A stretch of DNA of 64,000 bases from Streptomyces flavidovirens DSM 40150 (GTDB lineage Bacteria > Actinomycetota > Actinomycetes > Streptomycetales > Streptomycetaceae): positions 62,001-126,000 of the forward strand of contig NZ_AUBE01000020.1 of the NCBI RefSeq assembly GCF_000429085.1. The letters run 5' to 3'. Positions 23,548 to 32,613 of the stretch are shown here, one piece after another. The first letter of the stretch is position 1. The number at the start of each line of letters is the position of its first letter. Both the position numbers and the translations under genes were made by a program. The notes below the pieces were generated by a model. It was not told the origin of the DNA. It saw only the letters and a list, made by a program, of their open reading frames with translations, and made no database searches.

Positions 23548-24269
23548 AGCAGGTTTCGCAGGGCGCGGTCGCGGACCATGAGCGCGGCTCGCTTGTCGGG
23601 GAGGTCGAGCTCCGCCGAGAAGCGGAAGCCGGCCGCGAGGAAGGCGGAGACGGAGGGCGTGTTGCGAAGGTCGGGTTCGGCGACGACACGTGCGCAGGCG
23701 GGACGTTTTTTGAGTACGAGGTCGGCGACAGCTCTCAGGAGGGTGGTGCCGAGGCCGCGGCCACGGTCCGCGACGCCACCGACGAGGAGGTGGATGCCGG
23801 TGTCGTGCGGGCGGGCCGGATAGTGGCGGGCCAGCGGGTCGAGGTCGGCGCGGTAGATCTCCCAGTAGCTCATGGGTACGCCGCCCAGTACGCCGAGGCA
23901 GGGTGCGCTGCGGCCGTCACCGTCGAGCTGGGTGCGCAGGTGTGCGGCGGTGACATCCGGCGGACCTGAGAGCTCCCAGAACGCGGCTACAGCCGGATCG
24001 TTCATCCACCGGCTGATGAGTGGCAGGTCCCGCTCGATGCGTACGGGAACGAGCTGGAAGACACCCGCCGAGGTGGTGACGGCGCCCCAGTCGGCGGGGG
24101 TGTCGAGGAGGCCTCCGCCGACGGGTCCGGGGACGGTCACCGGCGCGTCGTCACCGAAGAGCGCGATGAGCTCGTCGGTGAGCCGCAGGTCGAGGGTGTC
24201 CTCGGTGCTGGATCCGGCGCGGGGAGCGGGGTTGGTTCCTGCGTCGGTGCTCGCATCGGCGGGAGGCAC
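23544..24269 (-). CDS. GNAT-family acyltransferase, siderophore biosynthesis type
   Basis: 241 aa. The start is taken as GTG at 24269 because GAGAGGAG lies 7 nt upstream; the reading frame continues further but runs across the preceding synthetase gene. The C-terminal 170 residues are an IucB/AlcB/MbtK-like acetyltransferase: FQLVPVRIERDLPLISRWMN, PCLGVLGGVPMSYWEIYRAD, then the acetyl-CoA pyrophosphate loop region GGVADRGRGLGTTLLRAVAD. Such enzymes acylate the hydroxylamine or amine made before condensation. It overlaps the downstream synthetase start by 4 bp. Confidence 0.85.
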   Translation of the reverse strand: MPPADASTDAGTNPAPRAGSSTEDTLDLRLTDELIALFGDDAPVTVPGPVGGGLLDTPADWGAVTTSAGVFQLVPVRIERDLPLISRWMNDPAVAAFWELSGPPDVTAAHLRTQLDGDGRSAPCLGVLGGVPMSYWEIYRADLDPLARHYPARPHDTGIHLLVGGVADRGRGLGTTLLRAVADLVLKKRPACARVVAEPDLRNTPSVSAFLAAGFRFSAELDLPDKRAALMVRDRALRNLL

Positions 24270-24310
24270 GGTGACGCTCCTCTCAGCAGTTCGGGTGGGG
24301 CGTGTTTCCG

Positions 24311-26218
24311 TCAGGTACGAAGGGGGTTGGTGATGGTGACGTAGACGGACTGGGTGTCGACCGGGCCTTCGAGCTCGTCGAGGCCGTGCAGCCGGGTCAG
24401 CAGGTTGGCCTTGCAGCGGAGACTGGAGGTCTCCAGCAGTTGCGCGGGCAGCGGGGAGCCGAGGGTGGTGTTCTTCCCGAGGAACTGGCGGAAGGCGGCG
24501 ATCAGGACGCGTTCGTCGGCGAGCCGCTGGGCACCGAACGCTCCGATCAGGCCGAGGACGTTGTTGATGCCGAGGTAGTAGGCGAAGCGTTCGTCGGTGA
24601 CGGCGTCGGGGACGAAGGTGTCGCTGGTGGCGCCGATGCCGGGGAGGCGGCGTTCGAGGTCGGCGCGGTGGGATTCGCGGAAGTAGTAGCCCTGGTTGTC
24701 GCGGTAGCGGCCGCCGACAGGCCAGCCGTCGGGGTCGAGGAGGACCAGGGTGTTCTGCTGATGGGCTTCCAGCGCGACGCCTGCCGTGCCGTCCAGCCAG
24801 AGCACCGGGCGTACGACGTGGTCGAGGTAGCGCAGGAACCATTCGGTGGCCACGGCTCCGATGGGCCGGCCGGTCCGGGCGGCGAGGCGGGCGACGACCT
24901 CGGCGAGGCGGGAGTGCATGCCGGTCCGGCCCGGCCAGGGCCGCGGGGCGGTGAGAGCCGCGATGCAGACGGCGTCGTCGCCGGGGCCGAACGGGTTGTG
25001 ACGCAGGAGGGCGTCGAGGCCGGGAATGGGTTCGCCGTCCGCCGTGTCCACGGCGAGCCAGGCCGGGTCGCGGATGATGTCGAAGCCGGGGTGGGTGGAC
25101 TGCCATTGCTCGGCCAGCCCGGCGCGCAGCAGCCGGTGGACCTCGACGCCTCGGTGGAGTTCCTTGCGGAGGTTCTCACGGCGGGAGTTGGTGATGCGTA
25201 CGCCGAGCGAGAGCTTGAGCATGGCGGGCGAGCCGGGGCGGTGCACGGTACGGACGGAGGAGGTGGGGTGCCATGGGGCGCCGTACGGGCCGAGGTCGTG
25301 GAGGAGACCTTCTGAGAGGAGCGCCGCGACAGCGGGCCGGTGCTTGAGCTCGCGGGCCTGCCAGGGGTGCAGGGGCAAGGGAACCGTGTGGTCGGGCAGT
25401 CGCAGGCCGTCGGCCAGCCGGACGACGAGCTGCTCGACGGGGACGGCGCGGCCACGTTCGGTCCAGGCCGAGTCCGCGTCCAGTACGGACCGGTCGACGG
25501 CCATCCAGTGCAGCGGAAAGGAGCCGTACAACTCGGGCGAGTACAGAAGCGTTTCGGCCTCGGAGAGCCCCTCGCGGCTCTTGGGGGTGGGGTGCAGTGG
25601 ATGCCCGAGGAGAAGGGACTGTTCCGCGCTGAGGAACAGGTCCGCCTCTTCGGACGGTCCGGGGTGTGCGCGCCGCTCGGCGATGAATTGTGCGGTGCGC
25701 CGGACGGAGTCGGCGACCCGGCCGACCAGGTCCGCTCCTTCCCCCTGCCCCGCCTCGCGGCCGAGCAGCGCGGCGACCGTGACGGCGTCGGCGGGCGGCG
25801 CCCCCTGCGGCCCGCCTTCCAGCACCGGCATGCCGAAGCGGTGCCATCCGGTGGCCGACCAGTAGCGGACGGGGACGAGCAGTGCGGTGCCGCTGGCGTC
25901 GAGCGGGATGCGGAGCGCCGGTCCCAGGGGCCGGCGGAGGTCTTTCTCCCGGACCCAGCAGCGCAGCAGGTTCTCGACGGCTGCCGCCTCCGCCGCCGCG
26001 TGCGGGTCGGGGTGGTCGAGCAGGTCCGCGGTCACGCCCGCTGCCTGCGGGCGGGCACCTGGCCCCGGCGTGCGCTGTTCCGCATGGGCGCTGCCCTTCT
26101 GCCGGGGCACCTTGGGCTCGTCGACCACGAGGCGGCCGTGCGTACCGCCCTGTCCTCGGTCGTGGGGGGCGGGTCGGTCTTCGGCCTCGGACGCATCGGG
26201 TGCGGGAGTGGGGTTCAC
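24311..26218 (-). CDS. IucA/IucC-family NIS siderophore synthetase (first in operon)
   Basis: 635 aa from GTG at 26218, with AAGGAAG upstream. Motifs: LLGHPLHPTPKSREGLSE (the canonical GHPxHPxxKxR motif), LHPWQARELKHR, PTSSVRTVHRPGSPAMLKLS (ATP-binding PTSSxRT), VALEAHQQNTLVLLD and GRYRDNQGYYFRESH. These are complete and place it among active synthetases, closer to the consensus than the second copy. The first 60 residues are polar and variable. It lies 29 bp after the aminotransferase gene, in one operon with the acyltransferase and second synthetase. Confidence 0.92.
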   Translation of the reverse strand: MNPTPAPDASEAEDRPAPHDRGQGGTHGRLVVDEPKVPRQKGSAHAEQRTPGPGARPQAAGVTADLLDHPDPHAAAEAAAVENLLRCWVREKDLRRPLGPALRIPLDASGTALLVPVRYWSATGWHRFGMPVLEGGPQGAPPADAVTVAALLGREAGQGEGADLVGRVADSVRRTAQFIAERRAHPGPSEEADLFLSAEQSLLLGHPLHPTPKSREGLSEAETLLYSPELYGSFPLHWMAVDRSVLDADSAWTERGRAVPVEQLVVRLADGLRLPDHTVPLPLHPWQARELKHRPAVAALLSEGLLHDLGPYGAPWHPTSSVRTVHRPGSPAMLKLSLGVRITNSRRENLRKELHRGVEVHRLLRAGLAEQWQSTHPGFDIIRDPAWLAVDTADGEPIPGLDALLRHNPFGPGDDAVCIAALTAPRPWPGRTGMHSRLAEVVARLAARTGRPIGAVATEWFLRYLDHVVRPVLWLDGTAGVALEAHQQNTLVLLDPDGWPVGGRYRDNQGYYFRESHRADLERRLPGIGATSDTFVPDAVTDERFAYYLGINNVLGLIGAFGAQRLADERVLIAAFRQFLGKNTTLGSPLPAQLLETSSLRCKANLLTRLHGLDELEGPVDTQSVYVTITNPLRT

Positions 26219-26247
26219 GGGGGTCTTCCTTGGGACGAGGTCCGGGG

Positions 26248-27639
26248 TCAGTTCGACAGCCCGGTCTGTTGCCGGTGGTACGGAGAGCGTTCGGCGGCCG
26301 ACAGGGCGTCGGCCAGACGGTCGAGGACCGCCGAGGCCTGTTCATCGGTGAGGGTGAGGGGAGGCAGCAGACGGACGACGCCGGCATGACGCCCGCCGAG
26401 CTCGACGATGAGTCCGCGCTCCAGGCACTCCTGCTGGACCGCGGCGGCCAGAGCGGACGCCGCCGGGGGTACGCCCGTGGACGTACGGCTTCCGTCGCCG
26501 AGTGCGGCGTCGGGGTCGACGAGTTCGATGCCGATCATCAGTCCCCGGCCGCGTACGTTCCCGATGCAGGGGTGGTCGGCGGCCAGGCCCTGCAACTGGC
26601 CCATCATGCGTGCGCCGAGCACAGCGGCGCGCTCGGCAAGCCGGTTCTCGCGTACGTACGCCAGGGTGGCGGCGCCCGCCGCCATGGCGAGCTGGTTGCC
26701 GCGGAACGTGCCGGCATGGGCGCCCGGCTCCCAGACGTCGAGATCGGCCCGGTAGACCACCACGGCCAGCGGAAGGCTGCCGCCGATGGCCTTGGACAGA
26801 ACCATCACATCGGGCACGATTCCGCTGTGCTCGACCGCCCAGAAGGCGCCGGTCCTGCCGACTCCCGTCTGTACCTCGTCGGCGATCAGCGCGATGGAGC
26901 GGTCCGCCGTGATCCGGCGCATCCGCCGCATCCACTCGTCCGGTGCGGGAATCACCCCGCCCTCCCCCTGCACCGGTTCAAGGATCATCCCGGCCGGGTG
27001 CGCCACGCCGCTCTTGGGATCGTCGAGGAGGTTCTCGGTCCAGCGGGCGGAGAGTTCGGCGCCGCGTTCGCCGCCCGCACCGAAGGGGCACCGGTAGTCG
27101 TACGGATAGGGCAGTCGCGTCACCCGTACGTCCTGCGCACCGCCCGAGGCGTCGAGGGCGCCCGCCGTCATGCCGTGGTACGCCCCGGTGAAGGCCAGCA
27201 GTCCGCTGCGCCCGGTGGCGGTGCGTACGAGTTTGAGCGCGGCCTCGACCGCGTCCGTACCGGCCGGGCCGCAGAACTGCACCCGCGCGTTGTCGGCGAG
27301 CCCGCGTGGCAGCGTCGCGAACAGCTCGGTGATGAACGCGTCCTTGACGGGGGTAGCGAGGTCGAGCACGTGGAGCGGGGCGCCGGAGTCGATGACCCGC
27401 TTGATGGCTTCCAGCACCACAGGGTGGTTGTGTCCGAGGGCCAGGGTCCCGGCACCCGAGAGGCAGTCGAGATAGCGACGTCCGTCCGCTCCCTCGATCG
27501 TCAGGCCGCGCGCGCGTACGGGAACGATGGGCAGCGATCGCGCGTACGTACGGGCGGAGGATTCGCGCAGCGACTGGCGCCTCAGGATCCCCTCGTGCGC
27601 GGCGCTGAGCACCGCGGCGGCAGGTTCGGTCACGGCCAC
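26248..27639 (-). CDS. Diaminobutyrate--2-oxoglutarate aminotransferase-like, class III PLP enzyme
   Basis: 463 aa from GTG at 27639, with GGGAGG 10 nt upstream. The class III transaminase fold is clear: YLDCLSGAGTLALGHNHP, FCGPAGTDAVEAALKL, FTGAYHGMTAGALDASGG, ILEPVQGEGGVIPAP, LIADEVQTGVGRTG (Asp for the PLP pyridine N) and VLSKAIGGSLPLAVVV with the PLP Lys. This pattern is that of RhbA/Dat-type enzymes that make 2,4-diaminobutyrate. The partner decarboxylase expected after it in diaminopropane-based siderophore routes is not found here. First gene of the four-gene siderophore operon. The 302-bp gap before the divergent protease gene shows no iron-box palindrome that I can see. Confidence 0.88.
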   Translation of the reverse strand: MAVTEPAAAVLSAAHEGILRRQSLRESSARTYARSLPIVPVRARGLTIEGADGRRYLDCLSGAGTLALGHNHPVVLEAIKRVIDSGAPLHVLDLATPVKDAFITELFATLPRGLADNARVQFCGPAGTDAVEAALKLVRTATGRSGLLAFTGAYHGMTAGALDASGGAQDVRVTRLPYPYDYRCPFGAGGERGAELSARWTENLLDDPKSGVAHPAGMILEPVQGEGGVIPAPDEWMRRMRRITADRSIALIADEVQTGVGRTGAFWAVEHSGIVPDVMVLSKAIGGSLPLAVVVYRADLDVWEPGAHAGTFRGNQLAMAAGAATLAYVRENRLAERAAVLGARMMGQLQGLAADHPCIGNVRGRGLMIGIELVDPDAALGDGSRTSTGVPPAASALAAAVQQECLERGLIVELGGRHAGVVRLLPPLTLTDEQASAVLDRLADALSAAERSPYHRQQTGLSN

Positions 27640-27941
27640 GTCTGTTGGTCCTCCCGCGGTGAAGCTTCTGTCGCTCGCAGTGTCTGTAAGTGCGTGCCCG
27701 TCAGGGCTGAACACCGACCCTGCGTCCCCCGTACGTACCAACGACAGTGGCGGCGGGGGATCACGGGCAATAAGAAGATCCTTACGTCGGGGGAACCGCG
27801 GCCCTGCCGCGCGCCGTCCCCATCGGCACCGGCATAGTGGGCACCGCACTCCGGCCCGGAGCTCCGCCGCCGGGGTGCGGACGTGTGCGCAGTTCGCAGA
27901 GTTCGCTGAAGAAGATTTCGAAGTCCCAGGGGGATCAAGAC

Positions 27942-29165
27942 ATGCGACCCATTCGCCCGACCATGGCAGCACGTGGCGGAAGGAGCGCGCGTCGCCGAAC
28001 GTCCCCCGCATTTGCCGCTGTCGGCCTTGCCGCCGCCCTCGCCCTGACCGCCACCGCCTGCGGCCCGACCGAGGACAACGCGGGCGGCGAGCCGAGCGCC
28101 GCCGCCAGTCAGGCCACCGACGACAAGATCGTCATCCCCGACGATCTGAAGGACCGGCTCAAGGAGCACGGCGTCGACCTGGACAAGTGGAAGGGCGGCG
28201 CCTGGAAGGACTGGAGCAGGGACGACTGGCTCCGCGAGGCCGAGGACTACGTCAACCCGATCATCGAGGACCTCTGGGACGCGGACCGCATGCGGGACGC
28301 CGAGGAGCCCGACAGGCCGGTGGACAACGACATCTCCGGCGACGAGGGTGTCACCGACCCGACGCCCGCGCCCATCGAGGCGGTGCCCGTGAAGAGCCCG
28401 TACACGGCGAGCACCCCCGAGTCCGGGAAGCTCTTCTTCGACGGGCCCGAAGGTGCGATGGTCTGCTCCGCGACCGTCATCAAGGACCCGGCACACCCCG
28501 GCAAGTCCAACATGGTGTGGACGGCCGGCCACTGCGTGCACGCCGGCAAGAAGGGCGGCTGGTACCGCAACATCGCCTTCGTCCCGTCGTACAACAACAC
28601 CGGCAAGTCGGCCGCGGAACTCGACGCCGCGCCCAAGAACGAGAACGAAATCACTCCGCACGGCGTATGGTGGGGCGACTGGGCGCAGACGTCATCGCAG
28701 TGGATCGCCCAGGGCGGCCCGACCGGCGGCGAAGGCGCTCCGTACGACTTCGCGGTGCTGCATGTCACCCCGGAGAAGGGCAGCGGCAAGTCCCTTGAGG
28801 AGACGGTCGGTTCGGCCCTTCCGGTGGAGTTCAACGCGCCGACCGCACCTGAGGTCGCGAGCATGACGGCGACCGGTTACCCTGCCGCTCCGCCCTTCGA
28901 CGGCCAGAAGCAGTTGCAGTGCGCGGACAAGCCGGGGCGCCTGTCCATCAAGGCCGGCGAACCGACGATGTACCGCATCGGCTGCACCATGACCGGTGGC
29001 TCCTCCGGTGGCGGCTGGACGGCGATCGGCCAGGACGGCAAGCCCGCACTGGTCTCCAACACCTCGATCGGCCCGGTGACGGCCGGCTGGCTGGCCGGTC
29101 CCCGGCTGGGCGCGGAAGCCAAGACGATCTACGACTCGGTGAGCGGGAAGTTCGCCGGCCAGTAG
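27942..29165 (+). CDS. Secreted trypsin-like serine protease, lipoprotein
   Basis: 407 aa from ATG at 27942, with GGGGGAT upstream. A twin-arginine-like basic start (RSARRR) and a hydrophobic segment lead to the lipobox LTATAC with Cys40, so the mature protein should be lipid-anchored outside the cell. The protease domain has catalytic His197 (WTAGHCV), Asp269 (YDFAVL) and Ser355 (GGSSGGGW). This matches the V8/trypsin-like group found in many Streptomyces secreted peptidases. Residues 45-150 are an acidic, Trp-containing propeptide-like region. Physiological substrate unknown. Confidence 0.88.
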   Translation: MRPIRPTMAARGGRSARRRTSPAFAAVGLAAALALTATACGPTEDNAGGEPSAAASQATDDKIVIPDDLKDRLKEHGVDLDKWKGGAWKDWSRDDWLREAEDYVNPIIEDLWDADRMRDAEEPDRPVDNDISGDEGVTDPTPAPIEAVPVKSPYTASTPESGKLFFDGPEGAMVCSATVIKDPAHPGKSNMVWTAGHCVHAGKKGGWYRNIAFVPSYNNTGKSAAELDAAPKNENEITPHGVWWGDWAQTSSQWIAQGGPTGGEGAPYDFAVLHVTPEKGSGKSLEETVGSALPVEFNAPTAPEVASMTATGYPAAPPFDGQKQLQCADKPGRLSIKAGEPTMYRIGCTMTGGSSGGGWTAIGQDGKPALVSNTSIGPVTAGWLAGPRLGAEAKTIYDSVSGKFAGQ

Positions 29166-29170
29166 AGCGC

Positions 29171-29219
29171 AAAGCCCGAAGGCCGCCCCCGCGTGGTGAG
29201 GGGGCGGCCTTCGGGCTTT
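29171..29219. terminator. Strong bidirectional terminator between protease gene and hflX
   Basis: AAAGCCCGAAGGCCGCCCCC at 29171-29190 is followed by a 9-nt loop and its exact complement at 29200-29219. The 20-bp stem ends in AAA/TTT on each side, so it can work for both convergent genes. Confidence 0.9.
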
Positions 29220-29273
29220 GCTCTGTTCCTGTACGGCTGAGGAGTTCCTGTACGGCTGGGGAGCGGGCCCCGG

Positions 29274-30773
29274 TCAGCGAGTCGCCGGCACGAACGGCGC
29301 CAGGTCCGCCGCCAGCTCCTCGTGCACCCGTACCTTGATCAGCGTGCCTTCACCGGTGTGCTCCTCGGAGATCACCTCGCCGTCGGCGTGTGCCCGCGAG
29401 ATCAGCCCGCCGTGTGTGTACGGCACGAGAGCCTCGATCTCGACCTCGGGCCGGGGCAGCTCGGCGTCGATCAGCGCCAGCAGTTCCGCCATGCCCGCGC
29501 CCGTACGGGCGGACACCGCGATCGCGTGACGCTCGATACGCAGCAGCCGCTGCAGTACGACCGGATCTGCCGCGTCCGCCTTGTTGATCACCACGATCTC
29601 GGGCACGTCCAGCGCGCCGACATCCCGGATCACTTCGCGCACGGCCGCCAGCTGCTCCTCAGGCGCCGGGTGCGCGCCGTCCACCACGTGCAGGATCAGG
29701 TCGGCCTCCCCGACCTCTTCCATCGTGGAGCGGAACGCCTCGACGAGGTGGTGCGGCAGGTGGCGTACGAATCCGACGGTGTCGGCGAGCGTGTAGACCC
29801 GTCCGCTCGGGGTCTCCGCCCGGCGCACGGTCGGGTCGAGGGTGGCGAACAGTGCGTTCTCCACCAGCACGCCCGCGCCCGTGAGGCGGTTGAGCAGCGA
29901 GGACTTGCCGGCGTTCGTGTATCCGGCGATCGCGACCGAGGGCACCTGGTTGCGCTTGCGTTCCTGGCGCTTGATGTCGCGGCCGGTCTTCATCTCCGCG
30001 ATCTCCCGGCGCATCTTCGCCATCTTCTCGCGGATCCGGCGCCGGTCGGTCTCGATCTTGGTCTCACCGGGACCACGGGTGGCCATACCGCCGCCACCGC
30101 CGGAACCGGCGCCGCCCATCTGCCGGGACAGCGACTGACCCCAGCCGCGCAGCCGGGGCAGCATGTACTGCATCTGCGCGAGCGCGACCTGGGCCTTGCC
30201 CTCTCGGGACTTGGCGTGCTGGGCGAAGATGTCGAGGATCAGGGCGGTGCGGTCGACCACCTTGACCTTGACAACGTCTTCGAGGTGGATGAGCTGGCCG
30301 GGGCTGAGCTCACCGTCGCAGACGACGGTGTCGGCCCCAGTCTCGATCACGATGTCGCGCAGCTCGATCGCCTTGCCCGAGCCGATGTACGTGGCCGGGT
30401 CCGGCTTGTCACGACGCTGTACGACACCGTCGAGCACGAGTGCGCCCGCGGTCTCGGCGAGAGCCGCCAGCTCCGCCAGCGAGTTCTCGGCGTCGAGCAC
30501 GGTTCCCGAAGTCCAGACACCGACCAGCACCACACGCTCCAGGCGCAGCTGCCGGTACTCGACTTCGGTGACGTCTTCGAGCTCGGTGGAGAGGCCGGCC
30601 ACACGTCGAAGCGCGGCACGGTCGGAGCGCTCGAACTGGTCGCCGTCCCGCTCCCCGTCGACTTCGTAGCTCCAGGCGACGTCCTCTTCCATCAGGGCAT
30701 CGGCCCGAAGGCTCTCGGTCACGTTCTCCGTGAAGCTCTGTGCGTCCTTGGAAGCGGAAGAAGAGGAGGTCAT
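29274..30773 (-). CDS. hflX: GTPase HflX
   Basis: 499 aa. HflX is a ribosome-associated GTPase that splits stalled or hibernating ribosomes. The N-terminal HflX domain (YIGSGKAIELRDIV, VCDGELSPGQLIHLED) is followed by the Gly-rich linker GGAGSGGGGGMATRGPGE. The GTPase domain has G1 GYTNAGKSSL, G3 DTVGF, G4 NKAD and G5 SARTG. An acidic N-terminal extension of about 60 residues is common in actinobacteria. The start is the ATG at 30773 with AAGGATCC upstream, in preference to 30806. Confidence 0.95.
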   Translation of the reverse strand: MTSSSSASKDAQSFTENVTESLRADALMEEDVAWSYEVDGERDGDQFERSDRAALRRVAGLSTELEDVTEVEYRQLRLERVVLVGVWTSGTVLDAENSLAELAALAETAGALVLDGVVQRRDKPDPATYIGSGKAIELRDIVIETGADTVVCDGELSPGQLIHLEDVVKVKVVDRTALILDIFAQHAKSREGKAQVALAQMQYMLPRLRGWGQSLSRQMGGAGSGGGGGMATRGPGETKIETDRRRIREKMAKMRREIAEMKTGRDIKRQERKRNQVPSVAIAGYTNAGKSSLLNRLTGAGVLVENALFATLDPTVRRAETPSGRVYTLADTVGFVRHLPHHLVEAFRSTMEEVGEADLILHVVDGAHPAPEEQLAAVREVIRDVGALDVPEIVVINKADAADPVVLQRLLRIERHAIAVSARTGAGMAELLALIDAELPRPEVEIEALVPYTHGGLISRAHADGEVISEEHTGEGTLIKVRVHEELAADLAPFVPATR

Positions 30774-30918
30774 TGGATCCTTACGTCGATAGAAAGTCGG
30801 TTGCATGCGTCACAACGCGTGACGTGGCCGGAAGATTCCCGAGGTGTCGGGTCCCCGTCCCGGCAGCGCCGCAGACCCGTTGATAGTGGCATGGTGCGCG
30901 CCGGGCCGTCACTCGGGT

Positions 30919-32472
30919 TTATGCCCGCTTCCCGTGTTCTCGCACCTGTCCACGCACCGGAACCGTCTTCGCCGCAGCCTTGGCGGTCCCCCGGCCCGCA
31001 GCCTTGCCTGCCGCCTTGCCGGACTCGCTGCGCCAGTCCGGGTGTCCGGGCATGGGCGGCGTCTTCTTCCCGTACAGCCACTTCTTGAAGAAGCCGGACA
31101 GATCCCGGCCCGCGATCTCCGAGGCGAGGCCCGTGAAATCATCCGTCGTCGCGCTGGTGTCACGGTGCTCGCTGACCCACCGCCGCTGCAGCTGCCCGAA
31201 GGCGTCCTTCCCGATCTCCTGGCGCAGCGCGTACAGCACCAGTGCGCTTCCGTCGTAGACGACCGGCCTGAAGAGGCTGATCTTCTTTCCCGGTACGGGG
31301 CTCCGGGGAGCGGCTGGCGGGCCGCCCTGGGCCCGCCAGCCGTCGGACTGCGCGTACGCCTGGCGCATCCTCGCCTCCAGCGGACGCTTCGCGTGGTCCT
31401 CGGCGTACCGGGCCTCGTACCAGGTGGCGTGTCCTTCGTTGAGCCACAGGTCGGACCAGGAGCGCGGTGAGACGCTGTTGCCGAACCACTGGTGGGCCAG
31501 TTCATGCACCATGATCGATTCGACGTACCAGGCGGGCAGGTCGGAGCGGGTGAAGAGTGAGCGCTCGAAGAGTGACAGCGTCTGCGTTTCCAGCTCGAAG
31601 CCGGTTTCCGCGTCGGCGATGAGCAGCCCGTACGTCTCGAGCGGATAGCGGCCGACCTGCCGCTCCATCCAGTCGAGCTGCCCCGGTGTCTTCTTCAGCC
31701 ACGGTTCGAGCCGCGCCCGGTCGGCGGTGGGCACGACGTCGCGCAGGGGAAGGGCGTTCGGTCCGCTCCTGTGCACCACCGTCGACCGGCCGACCGATAC
31801 CTGGGCGAGTTCGGTCGCCATGGGATGTCTGGTCCGGTACGTCCAGGTGGCGCCGTCCGCCGCCTTTTCACGCTCTCCCACCGGCAGCCCGTTGGCGACC
31901 GCGGTCATGCCCTTCGGTGCGGTGACACGGAACGTGAAGAGTGCCTTGTCCGCGGGGTGGTCGTTGCACGGGAACACCCGGTGGGCCGCGTCGGCCTGGT
32001 TCGCCATGGCGAGGCCGTCGCGCGTACGTACCCAGCCTCCGTCCGGGCCCTCCTTGGGGCTGGGGTCGCTGGTGTGCCGGACGGTGATGCGCAGCGGCCG
32101 TCCCTCGTGCACCGGCTCCCGAGGCGTGACGATCAGGTCCTCCCGCGCCGTCGCGAACGCCGCGCGCTCGCCGTTGACCTCGACCGACGCGACGGTGCCG
32201 CGTGAGAAGTCGAGGTTGACGCGGTCGAGCCGCTCCGTGGCCAGCGCGTCGATCTTCGTGACGGCGTCCAGGGGCTTGCTGTTGCTTCCGCGGTACGTGA
32301 AGGAGATGTCGTACTCGCGAACGTCGTATCCGGGGTTCCCCAGGTGCGGGAAGAGCGGATCGCCGATGCCGAGCGCCACGGGTGGTTCGGGAGCGGGCAC
32401 GGTCGCGGCGACGAGGGTGGCCGATGCGGCGGCCAGCAGGGCGGCACGCAGGCGCCGTGAGGTGATCATCAT
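30919..32472 (-). CDS. Secreted M1-family metallopeptidase
   Basis: 517 aa. An N-terminal signal sequence (RLRAALLAAASATLVAATVPAP) precedes an aminopeptidase-N-like domain. The gluzincin zinc motif HELAHQWFGN, followed by NEGHATWYE 18 residues on, gives both His, the catalytic Glu and the third ligand. FELETQTLSLF upstream corresponds to the GAMEN-like exopeptidase loop but is not a match to GxMEN, so aminopeptidase specificity is uncertain. The last 35 residues are a basic Lys/Ala/Gly-rich tail (KAAGKAAGRGTAKAAAK), probably for cell-wall or nucleic-acid contact. Two in-frame ATGs start the gene (32472, 32469). Confidence 0.88.
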   Translation of the reverse strand: MMITSRRLRAALLAAASATLVAATVPAPEPPVALGIGDPLFPHLGNPGYDVREYDISFTYRGSNSKPLDAVTKIDALATERLDRVNLDFSRGTVASVEVNGERAAFATAREDLIVTPREPVHEGRPLRITVRHTSDPSPKEGPDGGWVRTRDGLAMANQADAAHRVFPCNDHPADKALFTFRVTAPKGMTAVANGLPVGEREKAADGATWTYRTRHPMATELAQVSVGRSTVVHRSGPNALPLRDVVPTADRARLEPWLKKTPGQLDWMERQVGRYPLETYGLLIADAETGFELETQTLSLFERSLFTRSDLPAWYVESIMVHELAHQWFGNSVSPRSWSDLWLNEGHATWYEARYAEDHAKRPLEARMRQAYAQSDGWRAQGGPPAAPRSPVPGKKISLFRPVVYDGSALVLYALRQEIGKDAFGQLQRRWVSEHRDTSATTDDFTGLASEIAGRDLSGFFKKWLYGKKTPPMPGHPDWRSESGKAAGKAAGRGTAKAAAKTVPVRGQVREHGKRA

Positions 32473-32613
32473 GACTTACCGCTATCAGTGCGGTCAGCGG
32501 CCGCTGTGACGGCACGCGAAGCTCCCACTCGAAAGAGCGGTGCGTTCGGTCAGCCGGTGGCCCGTCAGGCAGTGGTACGCGTCGGGCGGTGTACGGGTCG
32601 GGCGGTGTACGGA

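Noticed and set aside
24270..25106. Long N-terminal extension of the GNAT gene
   Set aside because: The extension overlaps the preceding synthetase gene in another frame and is Arg/Pro-rich; GTG at 24269 has a good ribosome site.
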